A stretch of 64,000 bases of DNA, taken from the NCBI RefSeq assembly GCF_000235745.1, contig NZ_AGSX01000070.1, forward strand, positions 1 to 64,000. The letters run 5' to 3'. Below, piece after piece: positions 36,128 through 45,778 of the stretch. The DNA comes from Stutzerimonas stutzeri SDM-LAC. GTDB taxonomy: Bacteria > Pseudomonadota > Gammaproteobacteria > Pseudomonadales > Pseudomonadaceae. Both the position numbers and the translations under genes were made by a program. Numbering within the stretch: position 1 is the first letter of the stretch; the number at the start of each line of letters is the position of its first letter. The notes below the pieces were generated by a model. The model was not told where the DNA came from, searched no databases, and was given only the letters and a program-made list of their open reading frames with translations.

Positions 36128-36883
36128 ATGAACTGGACATGGTTCCACAAGCTGGGTTCGCCTAAATGGTTCTATGGCATCAGCGGTCGTTGGCTGCCGT
36201 GGTTTGGCTGGGCGGCATTGCTGCTGGTCGGAGTCGGGGTGGTTTGGGGGTTGGCGTTCGCACCTCAGGATTACCAACAGGGCAATAGCTTCCGGATCAT
36301 CTATATCCACGTTCCGGCAGCGTTTCTGGCGCAGTCCATCTATGTGATGCTGGCGGTGGCGGGGCTGGTCGGGCTGGTGTGGAAGATGAAGCTGGCCGAT
36401 GTCGCTCTGCAGCAAGCTGCGCCCATTGGCGCCTGGATGACCTTTATTGCGTTGGTCACAGGTGCGGTGTGGGGCAAGCCCACCTGGGGCGCCTGGTGGG
36501 TCTGGGATGCACGCCTGACGTCGATGCTGATCCTGCTGTTTCTGTATTTCGGCATCATTGCCTTGGGCCAGGCCATCACCAATCGCGACAGTGCAGCCAA
36601 GGCTTGTGCAGTGCTTTCGATCGTCGGGGTGGTGAACATCCCGATCATCAAATATTCGGTCGAGTGGTGGAACACCCTTCACCAGCCGGCCACCTTCACC
36701 GTGACGGAAAAGCCGGCCATGCCGCTGGAAATGTGGCTGCCCCTGCTGGTCATGGTGCTGGGCTTCTACTGTTTCTTTACGTTGGTTCTGCTGATGCGCA
36801 TGCGCCTCGAGGTGCTGCGTCGCGAGTCGAGAAGCAGTTGGGTCAAAGCAGAAGTGAAAGAACTGATGGGTAAATCATCATGA
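36128..36883 (+). CDS. ccmC: Heme-handling membrane protein CcmC
   Basis: CcmC (251 residues) loads heme onto CcmE. It has six membrane helices and the WWD tryptophan-rich motif ([20 protein letters not shown]) on the periplasmic side; HVPAAF holds a conserved His. The tail is charged and cytoplasmic. Its stop overlaps the ccmD start by 4 nt. Confidence 0.96.
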   Translation: MNWTWFHKLGSPKWFYGISGRWLPWFGWAALLLVGVGVVWGLAFAPQDYQQGNSFRIIYIHVPAAFLAQSIYVMLAVAGLVGLVWKMKLADVALQQAAPIGAWMTFIALVTGAVWGKPTWGAWWVWDARLTSMLILLFLYFGIIALGQAITNRDSAAKACAVLSIVGVVNIPIIKYSVEWWNTLHQPATFTVTEKPAMPLEMWLPLLVMVLGFYCFFTLVLLMRMRLEVLRRESRSSWVKAEVKELMGKSS

Positions 36884-37056
36884 ATTTCTCGTCGTTTTCG
36901 GATTTCATCGGCATGGGTAACCATGGCCTATACGTCTGGACGTCCTACGGCATCAGCCTGGCGGTTCTGGTTCTCAACGTGGCGCTGCCGATGATGGCAC
37001 GTCGACGTTATCTGCAAGATGAGGCGCGTCGTTTGCGCCGGGAGGAAATGAAGTGA
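36880..37056 (+). CDS. ccmD: Heme exporter small subunit CcmD
   Basis: CcmD (58 residues) is a single-span protein needed to release heme-loaded CcmE from CcmABC. The sequence [20 protein letters not shown] leads into one membrane helix (about 20-40) and ends in a basic tail ([19 protein letters not shown]). It is too short for many gene callers. It overlaps ccmC and ccmE by 4 nt each. Confidence 0.93.
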   Translation: MNFSSFSDFIGMGNHGLYVWTSYGISLAVLVLNVALPMMARRRYLQDEARRLRREEMK

Positions 37057-37520
37057 ATCCTGTGCGCAAGAAGCGTCTGTTCATCATTCTGGCCATTCTG
37101 GCTGGCGTCGGTGTCGCGGTGACGCTGGCATTATCCGCGCTGAAAGAGAACATCAACCTCTTCTACACACCGACCCAGATTGCCGCAGGCGAAGCGCCTG
37201 AAGGCACGCGAATTCGCGCTGGCGGCATGGTCGAAGAGGGTTCGGTACAGCGCAGCAACGATTCCCTGACGGTGACGTTTCGCGTCACCGACTATGCCGA
37301 AGCGGTCACTATCCAGTATCAGGGAATCCTGCCTGATCTGTTTCGTGAAGGGCAGGGCATCGTTGCCTTGGGGCGCATGAACGCTGATGGCGTCCTGGTT
37401 GCTGACGAAGTGCTGGCCAAGCATGACGAGAACTACATGCCGCCAGAAGTCACCGCAGCGCTGGAGAAAAGTGGCAAAAGCAAGCCCTACAGCGACAGCG
37501 CGCAGGGGGATACGAAATGA
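37053..37520 (+). CDS. ccmE: Periplasmic heme chaperone CcmE
   Basis: CcmE (155 residues) carries heme covalently to the CcmF/H ligase. A GTG start overlaps ccmD (GTGA). An N-terminal membrane anchor (about 8-30) precedes the OB-fold domain, and the heme-binding His124 lies in the motif HDENY (Tyr128). The C-terminal tail is hydrophilic. Confidence 0.96.
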   Translation: MNPVRKKRLFIILAILAGVGVAVTLALSALKENINLFYTPTQIAAGEAPEGTRIRAGGMVEEGSVQRSNDSLTVTFRVTDYAEAVTIQYQGILPDLFREGQGIVALGRMNADGVLVADEVLAKHDENYMPPEVTAALEKSGKSKPYSDSAQGDTK

Positions 37521-39490
37521 TTCCTGAGCTTGGTCACCTGGCAATGATTCTGGCGCTGTGCCTCGCCGTGGTGCAGGGCACGCTCCCGCTGATTGGGGCC
37601 TGGCGGGGCGACAGTCAGTGGATGGGGTTGGCGCAACCGGCTGCCTGGGGGCAGTTTTCTTTTTTGGCGTTTTCTTTCGCCTGCCTCACCTATGCCTTCA
37701 TGATGGATGATTTCTCCGTTGCTTATGTGGCGCAGAACTCCAACAGCGCCTTGCCCTGGTACTACAAGTTCAGCGCCGTATGGGGTGCACACGAAGGCTC
37801 GCTGCTGCTGTGGGCGTTCATCCTGGCCGGGTGGACCTTTGCCGTATCGATTTTCTCGCGACAGCTGCCCGAGGACATGCTTGCGCGGGTGTTGGGTGTG
37901 ATGGGGCTGATCAGCATTGGCTTCTTGTTGTTCCTGATTGTCACGTCCAACCCCTTCGAGCGGCTGCTGCCGCAAGCACCGATGGATGGGCGAGATCTCA
38001 ACCCGCTGCTTCAGGACTTCGGTCTGGTAGTACACCCACCCATGCTTTACATGGGGTATGTCGGTTTTTCAGTTGCCTTTGCGTTCGCCATTGCCGCCTT
38101 GCTAGGTGGCCGCTTGGACGCGGCCTGGGCGCGCTGGTCGCGTCCCTGGACGTTGATCGCCTGGGCGTTCCTGGGTACGGGTATCGCGCTGGGCTCGTGG
38201 TGGGCCTATTACGAACTGGGCTGGGGCGGCTGGTGGTTTTGGGACCCGGTGGAAAACGCCTCGTTCATGCCGTGGTTGGTGGGTACCGCTTTGATCCACT
38301 CGCTGGCGGTGACGGAAAAGCGCGGCGTATTCAAGAGCTGGACCGTACTGCTGGCAATCGCGGCCTTTTCGCTCAGCCTGTTGGGGACGTTCCTGGTTCG
38401 TTCCGGGGTGCTCACTTCGGTACACGCGTTTGCGACCGATCCGGCGCGCGGCGTCTTTATCCTGGCGTTCCTGTTGGTGGTGATCGGTGGTTCGCTCACT
38501 CTGTTCGCGCTGCGTGCGCCGGTGGTGAAGAGCCAGATCGGCTTTGGTTTGTGGTCACGTGAAACGCTGCTGCTGGTTAACAACCTTCTGCTGGTCGTTG
38601 CTACCTCGATGATTCTGCTGGGGACTTTGTATCCCTTGCTGCTCGACGCCATGTCCGACACCAAGCTGTCGGTCGGACCACCCTATTTCAACGCGATGTT
38701 CCTGCCTCTGGTTGGCGCTCTGATGCTTGCGCTCGGCGTGGGCGTATTGGTGCGTTGGAAAAGCACACCGGTCAAATGGCTGATCGGCATGCTAATGCCC
38801 GTGCTGATAACCAGTGCCGTCCTGGGCGGCCTGGGGTCGATGTTGTTTGGTGATTTCCACTGGGCGGTTCTGGCGGTCTGCCTTCTCGCCGGCTGGGTGG
38901 TCAGTGCTGGAGTGCGTGACATCCTCGACAAGACTCGTCACAAGGGCCTGTTGAAAGGTTTGCGAAGCCTGGCGCCGAGTTACTGGGGTATGCAACTGGC
39001 GCACTTCGGTCTGGTGGTCTGTGCGCTGGGCGTGGTGCTGACAAGTCAGCAGAGCGACGAGCGTGACCTGCGCCTGGCTCCGGGCGAGTCGCTGCAGCTG
39101 GGTGGTTACAGTTTCGTATTCGACGGTGCCAAGCATTTCGAAGGACCAAACTTCACCTCAGATAAAGGCACCATTCGGGTCTTTGAAGGCGACAAACAGG
39201 TCGCGACGCTGCATCCAGAGAAGCGCCTCTACACCGTGCAGCAGATGCCAATGACCGAAGCGGGCATTGACGCCGGGTTCACCCGTGATCTCTACGTGGC
39301 GTTGGGCGAGCCGCTGGACAACGGCGCCTGGGCAGTTCGGGTGCATATCAAGCCGTTCGTTCGCTGGATCTGGTTGGGTGCGCTGATGATGTCGTTGGGT
39401 GGCGTGCTGTCGGTGAGTGACAAACGTTATCGGGTGAAAGTCAGGACCCGTGTTCGCGAGGCGCTCGGTTTGGCACAGCAAGGAGCCTGA
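37517..39490 (+). CDS. ccmF: Cytochrome c heme lyase subunit CcmF
   Basis: CcmF (657 residues) is the membrane core of the heme ligase. It has about 15 membrane helices and the WWD motif ([20 protein letters not shown]). Conserved His residues include those in [12 protein letters not shown] and [11 protein letters not shown]. It overlaps ccmE by 4 nt; ccmG starts one base after its stop. Confidence 0.96.
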   Translation: MIPELGHLAMILALCLAVVQGTLPLIGAWRGDSQWMGLAQPAAWGQFSFLAFSFACLTYAFMMDDFSVAYVAQNSNSALPWYYKFSAVWGAHEGSLLLWAFILAGWTFAVSIFSRQLPEDMLARVLGVMGLISIGFLLFLIVTSNPFERLLPQAPMDGRDLNPLLQDFGLVVHPPMLYMGYVGFSVAFAFAIAALLGGRLDAAWARWSRPWTLIAWAFLGTGIALGSWWAYYELGWGGWWFWDPVENASFMPWLVGTALIHSLAVTEKRGVFKSWTVLLAIAAFSLSLLGTFLVRSGVLTSVHAFATDPARGVFILAFLLVVIGGSLTLFALRAPVVKSQIGFGLWSRETLLLVNNLLLVVATSMILLGTLYPLLLDAMSDTKLSVGPPYFNAMFLPLVGALMLALGVGVLVRWKSTPVKWLIGMLMPVLITSAVLGGLGSMLFGDFHWAVLAVCLLAGWVVSAGVRDILDKTRHKGLLKGLRSLAPSYWGMQLAHFGLVVCALGVVLTSQQSDERDLRLAPGESLQLGGYSFVFDGAKHFEGPNFTSDKGTIRVFEGDKQVATLHPEKRLYTVQQMPMTEAGIDAGFTRDLYVALGEPLDNGAWAVRVHIKPFVRWIWLGALMMSLGGVLSVSDKRYRVKVRTRVREALGLAQQGA

Positions 39491-39491
39491 T

Positions 39492-40022
39492 ATGAAGAGA
39501 TTATTGATGTTGTTGCCACTGGCGATTTTCCTGCTGGTCGCCGTGTTTCTATATCGAGGTCTGTTTCTGGACCCTACCGAGCTGCCATCGGCGCTGATTG
39601 GCAAGCCGTTGCCTTCCTTCTCGCTGCCCTCGGTCGAGGACCCGCAGCGGATGGTCACTGCCGAAGACATCAAGGGCAAACCAGCCCTGGTGAACGTCTG
39701 GGCGACTTGGTGCGTTGCCTGCAAAGTCGAACATCCCGTTCTGAACAAGCTTGCCGAGCAGGGCGTGGTCATCCATGGGGTCAATTACAAGGATGAGAAC
39801 GCGTCGGCTCAGAAATGGCTGCGCGACTTCCACGACCCCTACCAGTTGAATATTCGCGACGAGCAGGGCACTTTGGGGCTGGACCTGGGTGTGTATGGTG
39901 CGCCTGAAACCTTCCTTGTCGACAAGCAGGGCATCATCCGTCACAAGTATGTCGGCGTCATCGACGAGCGTGTCTGGCGTGAACAGCTTGCAGCGCTTTA
40001 TCAGCAACTGGTGGACGAATGA
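39492..40022 (+). CDS. ccmG: Thiol:disulfide interchange protein CcmG (DsbE)
   Basis: CcmG (176 residues) is a membrane-tethered thioredoxin-like protein that keeps apocytochrome c reduced. The N-terminal anchor is at about 3-20, and the active site WCVAC has Cys74 and Cys77. ATG 39492 has AGGAG at 39481-39485; the earlier frame start lies in ccmF. It overlaps ccmH by 4 nt. Confidence 0.95.
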   Translation: MKRLLMLLPLAIFLLVAVFLYRGLFLDPTELPSALIGKPLPSFSLPSVEDPQRMVTAEDIKGKPALVNVWATWCVACKVEHPVLNKLAEQGVVIHGVNYKDENASAQKWLRDFHDPYQLNIRDEQGTLGLDLGVYGAPETFLVDKQGIIRHKYVGVIDERVWREQLAALYQQLVDE

Positions 40023-40492
40023 AACAGCTGATCCAAGGGCTCGTGCTGACGCTGTGTCTGCTGGGCAGCGCGTCGGCAGCGATTGATGCCTACGAGTTCA
40101 AGGACGAGGCCGAACGCGAGCGCTATCGCACGTTGGTGGAAGAGTTGCGCTGCCCGAAGTGCCAGAACCAGAACATCGCCGACTCCAATGCGCCGATCGC
40201 GATGGACCTGCGCCGGGAAATCTTCCGGATGCTGGAGGAGGGTCAGACCAACAAGCAGATTGTCGATTACCTGGTTGCCCGTTACGGCGACTTTGTCCGC
40301 TATAAGCCACCGGTCAATTCCAAGACGCTCGTGCTCTGGTATGGGCCAGCTGCACTGCTGGTGATTGGCTTCGGCGTGTTGGCATTCATTCTGGTGCGCC
40401 GTCGTCGCGGAGCCACCGGGCCGGCATCGAACACACTTTCCGAGGCCGAGCGCGCGCGCCTTGCCACGTTGTTGGATAGAAAAGAACCATGA
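40019..40492 (+). CDS. ccmH: Cytochrome c maturation protein CcmH
   Basis: CcmH (157 residues) works with CcmG in reducing apocytochrome c. A signal peptide (about 1-20) is followed by the redox motif LRCPKCQNQ (Cys45, Cys48), and a C-terminal membrane helix lies at about 103-124. This is the short (CcmL-type) form; the TPR part is the separate CcmI gene. Confidence 0.95.
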   Translation: MKQLIQGLVLTLCLLGSASAAIDAYEFKDEAERERYRTLVEELRCPKCQNQNIADSNAPIAMDLRREIFRMLEEGQTNKQIVDYLVARYGDFVRYKPPVNSKTLVLWYGPAALLVIGFGVLAFILVRRRRGATGPASNTLSEAERARLATLLDRKEP

Positions 40493-41706
40493 TCGATTTT
40501 TGGATAGGCGCAGGCCTGTTATTGCTGGCTGCGTTGGCGTTCCTGCTGCTGCCGTTGCTACGGGGGCGCGGTGTACAGGCGGAAGAAGATCGGACGGCGC
40601 TGAATGTTGCGCTTTACCAGGAGCGGCTCGGCGAGCTGGCAGCGCAACAAGCGGCTGGGACCCTTGAGCCGGAGCAGTTCGAGGCCGGGCGCGCCGATGC
40701 GGCCCGAGAGCTGCTTGACGACACCGAAGGCAGTACTACCCGGCGCAGCAACCATCTGGGTCTTGCCGTGCCGCTGATAGCAGCGATTCTTATGCCGTTG
40801 CTTGGATATGGTCTTTACCTGCACTGGGGCGCGAGCGACAAACTTCAGCTGGCCAGGGAGTTCACCGAGCAGCCGGCGACGATGGAAGAAATGGTTGGAC
40901 GGCTCGAGCGCGCTGTGAAGGCCCAACCCGAGTCCGCCGAGGCGTGGTATTTCCTTGCCAAGACCTATATGAGCCGGGAGCGCCCCGCGGATGCCGCCGC
41001 CGCTTACGAGCAGGTCGTCAAGCTGGCCGGGCGTCAGCCGGAGCTTCTGGGGCAGTTGGCGCAGGCGCTGTATTTCGCCGGTGACCGTAAATGGACCGAG
41101 CAGCTGCAACAGCTGACTGACGAAGCCTTACGCGGTGATCCTCACGAGGTAACAAGCCTCGGACTGTTGGGTATTGCGGCCTACGAAGAGGAACGATTTG
41201 CCGATGCGATAGGGTTTTGGGAACGGTTGGTTTCAACGCTGGCGGCTGAAGATCCTTCTCGTGAAGCCATTCAGGGCGGTATCGCTCGTGCGCGCGAGCA
41301 GCTCGGCGAACCGGCCTCGGCGAGTGTGACCGAACCGGCGGGCGAGATGATTGCCGAAACGGGTGCGGGACTGACTGTGGAAGTGCAACTGGCGACCGAG
41401 ATGGCCGACAAGGTTCGCCCTTCCGATGCCGTGTTCGTCTTCGCACGTGCGTTGTCAGGCCCGCCGATGCCATTGGCCGTGAAGCGTCTGACCGTTGCGG
41501 ATTTGCCTGCAACGGTCAATTTGAGCGACGCCGATGCAATGACTCCACAGCTTCGGTTGTCCAACTTCCAGCAAGTCAGATTGTTCGCTCGTATATCCAA
41601 GGACGGCGACGCTACTCGCGGTGAGTGGCAAGGCAGTAGCGAGCCATTGGCACCGGGTGATTCGGATGAGATCACGCTGACTATTGACCAACCAGTAACA
41701 CCCTGA
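40489..41706 (+). CDS. ccmI: Apocytochrome c chaperone CcmI
   Basis: CcmI (405 residues) binds apocytochrome c for the ligase. Two membrane helices (about 3-21 and 88-107) frame a cytoplasmic loop; a periplasmic TPR region (about 130-260) and a C-terminal domain follow. It overlaps ccmH by 4 nt and closes the operon. Confidence 0.92.
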   Translation: MIDFWIGAGLLLLAALAFLLLPLLRGRGVQAEEDRTALNVALYQERLGELAAQQAAGTLEPEQFEAGRADAARELLDDTEGSTTRRSNHLGLAVPLIAAILMPLLGYGLYLHWGASDKLQLAREFTEQPATMEEMVGRLERAVKAQPESAEAWYFLAKTYMSRERPADAAAAYEQVVKLAGRQPELLGQLAQALYFAGDRKWTEQLQQLTDEALRGDPHEVTSLGLLGIAAYEEERFADAIGFWERLVSTLAAEDPSREAIQGGIARAREQLGEPASASVTEPAGEMIAETGAGLTVEVQLATEMADKVRPSDAVFVFARALSGPPMPLAVKRLTVADLPATVNLSDADAMTPQLRLSNFQQVRLFARISKDGDATRGEWQGSSEPLAPGDSDEITLTIDQPVTP

Positions 41707-41729
41707 TCGCAAGGGTTCGGGAGCGACTA

Positions 41730-42164
41730 ATGATACTGGCGGAGCGGGAGTCAACAAGGCTGCAGCGCTTGGTGAGAGCCGGCGCAGTGGTAGCGTTGGG
41801 GTTGCTGCTAGGCGCCTGTGCAGGCAATCCCTATCAGACGTCAGAGCCGAAGCGTGGCCCGGCTCCGCCCGTATCGGAACCGCCTCGCGGGCCGGTTACG
41901 ACGCCCCCGCCGGTACGTACCCCACCGGCACCTCGCCCACCCGCCACTCAGAAAAGCCATCCTCGTTATGCGCCGCCGCCTCATGTTGCTGCGCATTGGG
42001 ACAACCGTCTGGGCGTCTACGTTGTGGAAGGGCAGGACCTGTTCTATCGCGAGCGTCTGTACTACCGCTGGGATGGTGATTGGTATTGCGCCGGGCGGCC
42101 TAGCGGTCCTTGGGAACCTGTTGCACCACCCAGTGTTCCGACGGGGCTGCGTAGCCTGCACTGA
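41730..42164 (+). CDS. Proline-rich lipoprotein of unknown function
   Basis: A 144-residue protein with a hydrophobic N-terminal segment ending in the lipobox LLGAC, so the mature protein should start at Cys30 with a lipid anchor. A Pro-rich stretch (about 40-83) is followed by a Tyr/Trp-rich C-terminal region (VYVVEGQDLFYRERLYYRWD, WEPVAPPSVP). A CGGGAG ribosome-binding site lies before ATG 41730. The family is not recognised with confidence; 23 bp after ccmI suggests possible co-transcription. Confidence 0.75.
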   Translation: MILAERESTRLQRLVRAGAVVALGLLLGACAGNPYQTSEPKRGPAPPVSEPPRGPVTTPPPVRTPPAPRPPATQKSHPRYAPPPHVAAHWDNRLGVYVVEGQDLFYRERLYYRWDGDWYCAGRPSGPWEPVAPPSVPTGLRSLH

Positions 42165-42189
42165 TTCGCCCTATTTTCCGCAATGGCAT

Positions 42190-42216
42190 TAAAGGCGACG
42201 TGAAGGTGGCCGATAG
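42190..42216 (+). promoter_or_regulatory. Sigma-28 (FliA) promoter of fliT-like gene
   Basis: TAAA (42190-42193), exactly 15 bases, then GCCGATAG (42209-42216): one mismatch, in the last base, from the TAAA-N15-GCCGATAA consensus. Transcription would start near 42223, 68 nt before the gene. Confidence 0.8.
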
Positions 42217-42290
42217 CGTAACAGGCGTCGCGAACCATGCGAGGGGCGGCGCCGGTTCGGCCTTGTCACCAGTTCATTCGGAGCGGATCC

Positions 42291-42587
42291 ATGAGTGCAG
42301 CAGTCAAACGTCTTGAGGAAACCGGCAACGCTTTGCGTGACGCCATGGCGCAGCAGGATTGGACAGCGATCAGCGTGCTTGACCTGCAATGCCGTCAAGT
42401 CGTTGAGGCCGCAATGGTAGAGCCTCGTGAGGACGAGGCAGCAATCCGGCAGCGTCTGCAGGAACTGGTGAATCTTTATCATGAACTGGTCACCACCTGT
42501 CAGAGCGAGAAGCGACGTGTCGCAGATGAGCTGATTCAGCTCAACCAATCTCAGCAGGGCGCTAACGTTTACAAGTTGTTTGGTTGA
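42291..42587 (+). CDS. fliT: FliT-like flagellar export chaperone
   Basis: A 98-residue helical protein (MSAAVKRLEETGNALRDAMA ... ending NVYKLFG). In Pseudomonas a FliT-type gene stands immediately before fleQ, as here; FliT proteins chaperone the filament cap FliD. Assignment rests on size, helical character, position and the FliA promoter upstream. ATG 42291 is preferred; the frame is open from 42237. The expected neighbours fliD and fliS are not in the window. Confidence 0.62.
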   Translation: MSAAVKRLEETGNALRDAMAQQDWTAISVLDLQCRQVVEAAMVEPREDEAAIRQRLQELVNLYHELVTTCQSEKRRVADELIQLNQSQQGANVYKLFG

Positions 42588-42986
42588 TCGTCTCCAGCAA
42601 ATAACCGCTACCACTAGTCATGAGTAATGGCTGGCGCTCATCTCCTGATCTTCGAGCCCGCTACCCTCAAAGCCCGTCCAAACACATCACTTCAGCACTG
42701 CCTTCTTAGCGGTACAGTGTGTTTTCCGCGGAAACCGGCGGTTCTCTCTCGATCTTCGAGAATCTATGCCGCTGGGCCAAATTCACCACGCCATCTTCCG
42801 GCTCATTCCAGCGAGTTGTGATAAGTCAATAAAAGAAGGCATTGCTAGCTATTTTGTCGTTGAATCACGTCATAAATTTGACTCAGACCGATTTTTTTAA
42901 TTAACTACGGGCTATCTGCCGATGACGCTGCCGTTCAGCCGAGGACGTGCGCGGGCTTTCTTTCAGCCTCTAGAGCTATAAACAAG
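42588..42986 (+). promoter_or_regulatory. fleQ upstream regulatory region
   Basis: This 399-bp gap holds no supported gene. It turns AT-rich from about 42820. A half FleQ-type element GTCAATAAA lies at 42825-42833, the full element at 42869-42882 and a T-run at 42892-42898. Autoregulation of fleQ is therefore plausible. No clear -10/-35 pair could be chosen. Confidence 0.5.
42869..42882 (+). promoter_or_regulatory. Candidate FleQ-binding box
   Basis: GTCATAAATTTGAC has the GTCA-N6-TGAC form with an AT-rich core, close to the FleQ box GTCA-N-TAAAT-TGAC described in P. aeruginosa. It lies 105 bp before fleQ. Confidence 0.6.
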
Positions 42987-44456
42987 ATGTGGCGTGAAAC
43001 CAAAATTTTGTTGATAGACGACGATCAGGATCGTCGCCGGGATTTGACGGTCATTCTGAACTTTCTCAGCGAAGATCATTTGTCATGTGTCAGCAGCGAA
43101 TGGCAGGCTGCGGTCGACTCACTGGAATCGAGCCGCAACGTCCTCGGGGTGATGCTTGGTGATGTTTCAGCGAAGGGCGGTGCCGTTGAGTTGCTCAAAC
43201 AGATCAGCAAGTGGGACGAGAACCTGCCACTGCTGTTGATTGGCGAACCGGTGCCGGCCGAATGGCCAGATGAGATTCGCCAGCGCGTGCTGACTAGCCT
43301 GGAAATGCCGCCGAGCTACAACAAGCTGCTCGATTCCCTTCACCGGGCCCAGATCTACCGGGAAATGAACGATAAGGCCAAGGCACGCGGGCGACAGCGT
43401 GAGCCTAATCTGTTTCGTAGTCTGGTGGGCACCAGTCGTGCAGTTCAACACGTACGCCAGATGATGCAGCAGGTTGCCGACACCGAAGCGAGTGTATTGA
43501 TTCTCGGTGAATCGGGAACCGGTAAGGAAGTTGTTGCACGCAATCTGCATTACCATTCCAAGCGCCGTAAAGGTCCTTTCGTTCCGGTCAATTGCGGGGC
43601 GATTCCCGCGGAGCTGCTGGAAAGCGAGCTGTTCGGTCATGAAAAGGGTGCGTTTACCGGTGCGATCACTTCGCGTGCCGGTCGTTTCGAATTGGCCGAA
43701 GGTGGCACGCTGTTCCTCGATGAGATCGGCGACATGCCGCTGCCTATGCAGGTCAAGCTGCTACGCGTCCTGCAGGAGCGCACCTTCGAACGGGTGGGTA
43801 GCAACCGCACGCAGAATGCCGACGTACGCATCATCGCCGCGACGCACAAAGATCTCGAGAAGATGATCTTGGACGGTAGCTTCCGCGAGGACCTCTATTA
43901 CCGGCTTAACGTGTTCCCGATCGAAATGGCCCCGCTGCGTGAGCGCATCGAGGATATTCCGCTGCTGATGAACGAGCTCATCTCGCGCATGGAGCACGAG
44001 AAACGTGGCTCAATCCGCTTCAATTCGGCTGCGATCATGTCCCTCTGTCGTCACGATTGGCCCGGTAACGTAAGGGAGCTGGCCAACCTCGTTGAACGAA
44101 TGGCCATCATGCATCCATACGGCGTCATCGGCGTTATGGAACTGCCGAAGAAATTCCGCCATGTCGATGATGACGACGAGCAATATGCAGCCAACCTGCA
44201 CGACGAGATGGAAGAACGCGCTGCGATAAACGCTCCCATCATTGCGACGGACGCGCACGCCATGCTTCCCGTGGAAGGCCTTGATCTGAAGGATTACCTA
44301 GGCAATCTGGAGCAAGGGCTCATCCAGCAGGCACTCGAAGATGCAGGCGGCGTCGTTGCACGGGCCGCAGAGCGGCTGCGGGTGCGGCGAACCACACTGG
44401 TGGAAAAAATGCGTAAATACGGGATGAACCGTCGCGAAGACGATCTCGACGAGTGA
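42987..44456 (+). CDS. fleQ: Flagellar master regulator FleQ
   Basis: FleQ (489 residues) is the sigma-54 enhancer-binding protein that starts the flagellar cascade and, in P. aeruginosa, binds c-di-GMP and FleN. Domains: an atypical receiver (1-120) lacking the usual phospho-acceptor context ([11 protein letters not shown]), an AAA+ domain (about 145-375; Walker [15 protein letters not shown] sigma-54 contact, Walker [15 protein letters not shown]) and a C-terminal Fis-type helix-turn-helix ([16 protein letters not shown]). Confidence 0.97.
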   Translation: MWRETKILLIDDDQDRRRDLTVILNFLSEDHLSCVSSEWQAAVDSLESSRNVLGVMLGDVSAKGGAVELLKQISKWDENLPLLLIGEPVPAEWPDEIRQRVLTSLEMPPSYNKLLDSLHRAQIYREMNDKAKARGRQREPNLFRSLVGTSRAVQHVRQMMQQVADTEASVLILGESGTGKEVVARNLHYHSKRRKGPFVPVNCGAIPAELLESELFGHEKGAFTGAITSRAGRFELAEGGTLFLDEIGDMPLPMQVKLLRVLQERTFERVGSNRTQNADVRIIAATHKDLEKMILDGSFREDLYYRLNVFPIEMAPLRERIEDIPLLMNELISRMEHEKRGSIRFNSAAIMSLCRHDWPGNVRELANLVERMAIMHPYGVIGVMELPKKFRHVDDDDEQYAANLHDEMEERAAINAPIIATDAHAMLPVEGLDLKDYLGNLEQGLIQQALEDAGGVVARAAERLRVRRTTLVEKMRKYGMNRREDDLDE

Positions 44457-44465
44457 CTCGTTTTG

Positions 44466-44491
44466 CTACGCCGCTGCTCCCGGCGGCGTAG
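44466..44491 (+). terminator. Hairpin between fleQ and fleS
   Basis: CTACGCCGC (44466-44474) pairs perfectly with GCGGCGTAG (44483-44491) across an 8-nt loop. No T tract follows, so it may be a factor-dependent terminator or an mRNA-stabilising 3' structure. Confidence 0.55.
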
Positions 44492-44512
44492 CCCTTCTGG
44501 ATCTGTCATCAC

Positions 44513-44527
44513 GGGCATGATCCTTGC
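44513..44527 (+). promoter_or_regulatory. sigma-54 (RpoN) promoter of fleSR
   Basis: GGGCAT, five bases (GATCC), then TTGC: GG and GC are spaced exactly, with two mismatches in the -24 box. Transcription would start near 44539, 27 nt before the fleS start. fleSR is FleQ/RpoN-dependent in P. aeruginosa. Confidence 0.7.
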
Positions 44528-44565
44528 TGGTCCACAGGTTACCGACCATCTTTTGACGGATACGT

Positions 44566-45774
44566 GTGCCTGTGATTTCAGCGACCCGCTCCACCGATCC
44601 AGCTCAATGCGCGGCCAAGGCTGGCGCAAGCGACGAGCTCGAACAGTCGCTCGCACTGTTCCATCACGTGTCCGGCCAATTGGGCGATTCCCAGTTTATG
44701 TTGCACGCACGGGTAGCCGAGTTGAAAGATCAGCTCGCGGAAAGCGCTGCGCAGCGTTTGCAGGAGTTTGACGAGAAGGAGCGTCTGGCGAACCGCTTGC
44801 AAAGCCTGCTCGACTTGTTGCCCGGCGGTGTGATCGTCATCGACGGCCAGGGTAGGGTCCGCGAAGCCAATCCGGTTGCGCTTGAGCTGCTGGGTGCGCC
44901 GCTCGTGGGGTCGCTCTGGCGTGAGGTGATCGCGCGGAGCTTCTCGCCTCGTAGGGATGATGGTCACGAAATCTCATTGAAGGATGGACGTCGCGTTTCC
45001 ATCGCTACCCGATCCTTGAATGTTGAGCCGGGGCAGCTGGTGTTGCTGACCGATCTGACTGAGACGCGGCGGCTGCAGGATCAGCTGGCGCGCCATGAGC
45101 GTTTGTCTGCGCTGGGCCGGATGGTGGCGTCGCTGGCTCATCAGATCCGCACTCCATTATCGACAGCCCTGCTGTATGCAAGCCATCTGGAGCAGGGCGG
45201 GTTGTCGGCCGAGCACCAGCAGCGATTCGCTGGTCGCTTGAAGGACCGGCTGAACGAGTTGGAGCATCAAGTTCGTGACATGCTGGTTTTCGCTCGTGGT
45301 GATCTGCCGCTGGAAGACCGGATAACGCCTGCCGAGTTGCTGGGAGCGCTTCGGGCAGCGACCGAGACCAAGTTGGAAGGCGTCGCTGTTCGCTGGCAAT
45401 GCGACACCCAGAGCGGTGCCCTGCTGTGCAATCGCGACACCTTGGTCGGTGCATTGGTCAATTTGATTGAGAATGCACTCCAGGCCGCGAGCGGCGATAC
45501 CAAACTGAAGGTTCACCTCTATGCACGTGGTACGGCGCTGCGCATCAGCATCAGCGACAACGGCATCGGCATCGATGCAGCAACCCTCGCCCGACTCGGC
45601 GAACCCTTTTTCACCACCCGGGCGACCGGGACCGGCCTCGGCCTGGCTGTTGTCAACTCGGTAGCGCGAGCCCATTCAGGCGCGCTCGAACTGCGTTCTC
45701 GCCCAGGCAGGGGAACCTGCGCCACCGTGCGATTGCCGTTGCTTGCGCTGCTATCTCGGTCACATTCGGAGTAG
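44566..45774 (+). CDS. fleS: Flagellar sensor histidine kinase FleS
   Basis: FleS (402 residues) is a cytoplasmic kinase for FleR. It has a helical N-terminus (about 20-75), a PAS domain (about 78-165; LLPGGVIVIDGQGRVREANP), a HisKA region with the phosphorylated His in SLAHQIRTPLSTAL, and an ATPase domain (NLIENALQAAS, ISDNGIG, GTGLGLAVV). The start is GTG 44566; the next in-frame GTG (44572) is possible, and no clear ribosome-binding site is visible. Confidence 0.94.
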   Translation: MPVISATRSTDPAQCAAKAGASDELEQSLALFHHVSGQLGDSQFMLHARVAELKDQLAESAAQRLQEFDEKERLANRLQSLLDLLPGGVIVIDGQGRVREANPVALELLGAPLVGSLWREVIARSFSPRRDDGHEISLKDGRRVSIATRSLNVEPGQLVLLTDLTETRRLQDQLARHERLSALGRMVASLAHQIRTPLSTALLYASHLEQGGLSAEHQQRFAGRLKDRLNELEHQVRDMLVFARGDLPLEDRITPAELLGALRAATETKLEGVAVRWQCDTQSGALLCNRDTLVGALVNLIENALQAASGDTKLKVHLYARGTALRISISDNGIGIDAATLARLGEPFFTTRATGTGLGLAVVNSVARAHSGALELRSRPGRGTCATVRLPLLALLSRSHSE

Positions 45775-45778
45775 CACC

